Positions 14,069-14,224 of a stretch of DNA of 14,224 nucleotides are shown piece after piece. The stretch is from Rickettsiales bacterium (lineage in GTDB: Bacteria; Pseudomonadota; Alphaproteobacteria; Rickettsiales; UBA1997), in contig JAITBB010000041.1 in NCBI GenBank assembly GCA_031283795.1, positions 1 through 14,224 on the forward strand. Direction: 5' to 3'. Below the pieces are notes generated by a model that was not told the DNA's origin, made no database searches, and saw only the letters and a list, made by a program, of their open reading frames with translations. Within the stretch, counting starts at the first letter, position 1; each line of letters opens with the position of its first letter. A program made the translations under genes and the position numbers.

Positions 14069-14224
14069 TTAGCTTCTCAGATAATTTATTAGGACACTGC
14101 AAGCAACTAGGCTTGCCACAGGAAGAACAACTCTCTCGAATTGAAAATGGGGCTTCCCATTTTTTTTCTTCATAATTTTATAACTCTCCAGACTCAGGGA
14201 GAGAACAAGGATTCCCAGCATAGT
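14069..14224 (-). CDS. Small membrane protein, 3' end, 5' end at or beyond window edge
   Basis: On the minus strand a frame runs open from the window edge to TAA (14071-14069), giving 51 residues. It has a hydrophobic start (MLGILVLSLSLESY), a basic middle (KIMKKKNGK) and a second hydrophobic segment (VVLPVASLVACSVLINYL), which fits two membrane helices with a short charged loop. The stop lies four bases before the ATG of the 208-residue protein gene, as in a tightly packed operon. The ATG at 14221-14219 could be a start, but the frame continues past the edge, so the full length is unknown. Because the frame is short, chance is possible; the packing and the alternating hydrophobic/basic pattern argue for coding. 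Function is not recognisable. Confidence 0.45.
   Translation of the reverse strand, partial: TMLGILVLSLSLESYKIMKKKNGKPHFQFERVVLPVASLVACSVLINYLRS

Noticed and set aside
1..14224. tRNA, CRISPR array, insertion sequence or prophage boundary
   Set aside because: No T-loop consensus with an acceptor stem, no regularly spaced repeats, no transposase and no terminal inverted repeats were found by eye on either strand.

Overview
The window looks like a chromosomal segment of an alphaproteobacterium, most likely a Rickettsiales-type endosymbiont or close relative. The clues are two adjacent homologues of gene transfer agent (GTA) genes g13 and g14 (a DUF2163 protein and an NlpC/P60 peptidase), a short exonuclease-only RNase D, an alphaproteobacterial-style TyrS and a LolC/E permease. 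Housekeeping genes are scattered singly or in pairs on both strands. AGA/AGG arginine and ATA isoleucine codons are frequent. The lineage below order cannot be fixed by eye.

Left part (1-3968): the 3' end of a type IV prepilin peptidase-like gene (+) overlaps tail-to-tail with a solitary Mur ligase of mixed MurC/Mpl character (-). A 242-bp intergenic region follows, then a coaX-lolC pair (-) joined by an abutting TAG-ATG. Middle (3969-11259): coaX and recN diverge from a compact shared region. After recN (+) come an unrecognised 266-residue single-membrane-segment protein with a 23-residue tandem repeat and then radA (+). tyrS (-) converges on radA, and tyrS and pyrG (+) diverge from a second compact promoter region. 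Right part (11260-14224), all on the minus strand: a short rnd with its own promoter, the GTA g14-like and g13-like pair overlapping by one base, an unrecognised 208-residue helical protein, and the 3' end of a small membrane protein running off the window edge.

The genes are mostly core functions: recombination and repair (recN, radA), nucleotide and cofactor supply (pyrG, coaX), translation (tyrS), RNA processing (rnd), lipoprotein export (lolC) and peptidoglycan (Mur ligase). The accessory material is the GTA pair, the two unknown proteins and the Mur ligase.

The most useful non-coding signal is a recurring promoter architecture. Seven genes have a TTGATT-like -35, a spacer of exactly 16 nt and a TAnnnn -10 just upstream (the lolC, radA and GTA genes do not obviously have one). 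These promoters also decide the starts of recN (TTG at 4127), tyrS (9446) and rnd (11932). No tRNA, rRNA, CRISPR array, insertion sequence or convincing intrinsic terminator was seen. No gene-free stretch exceeds 300 bases.
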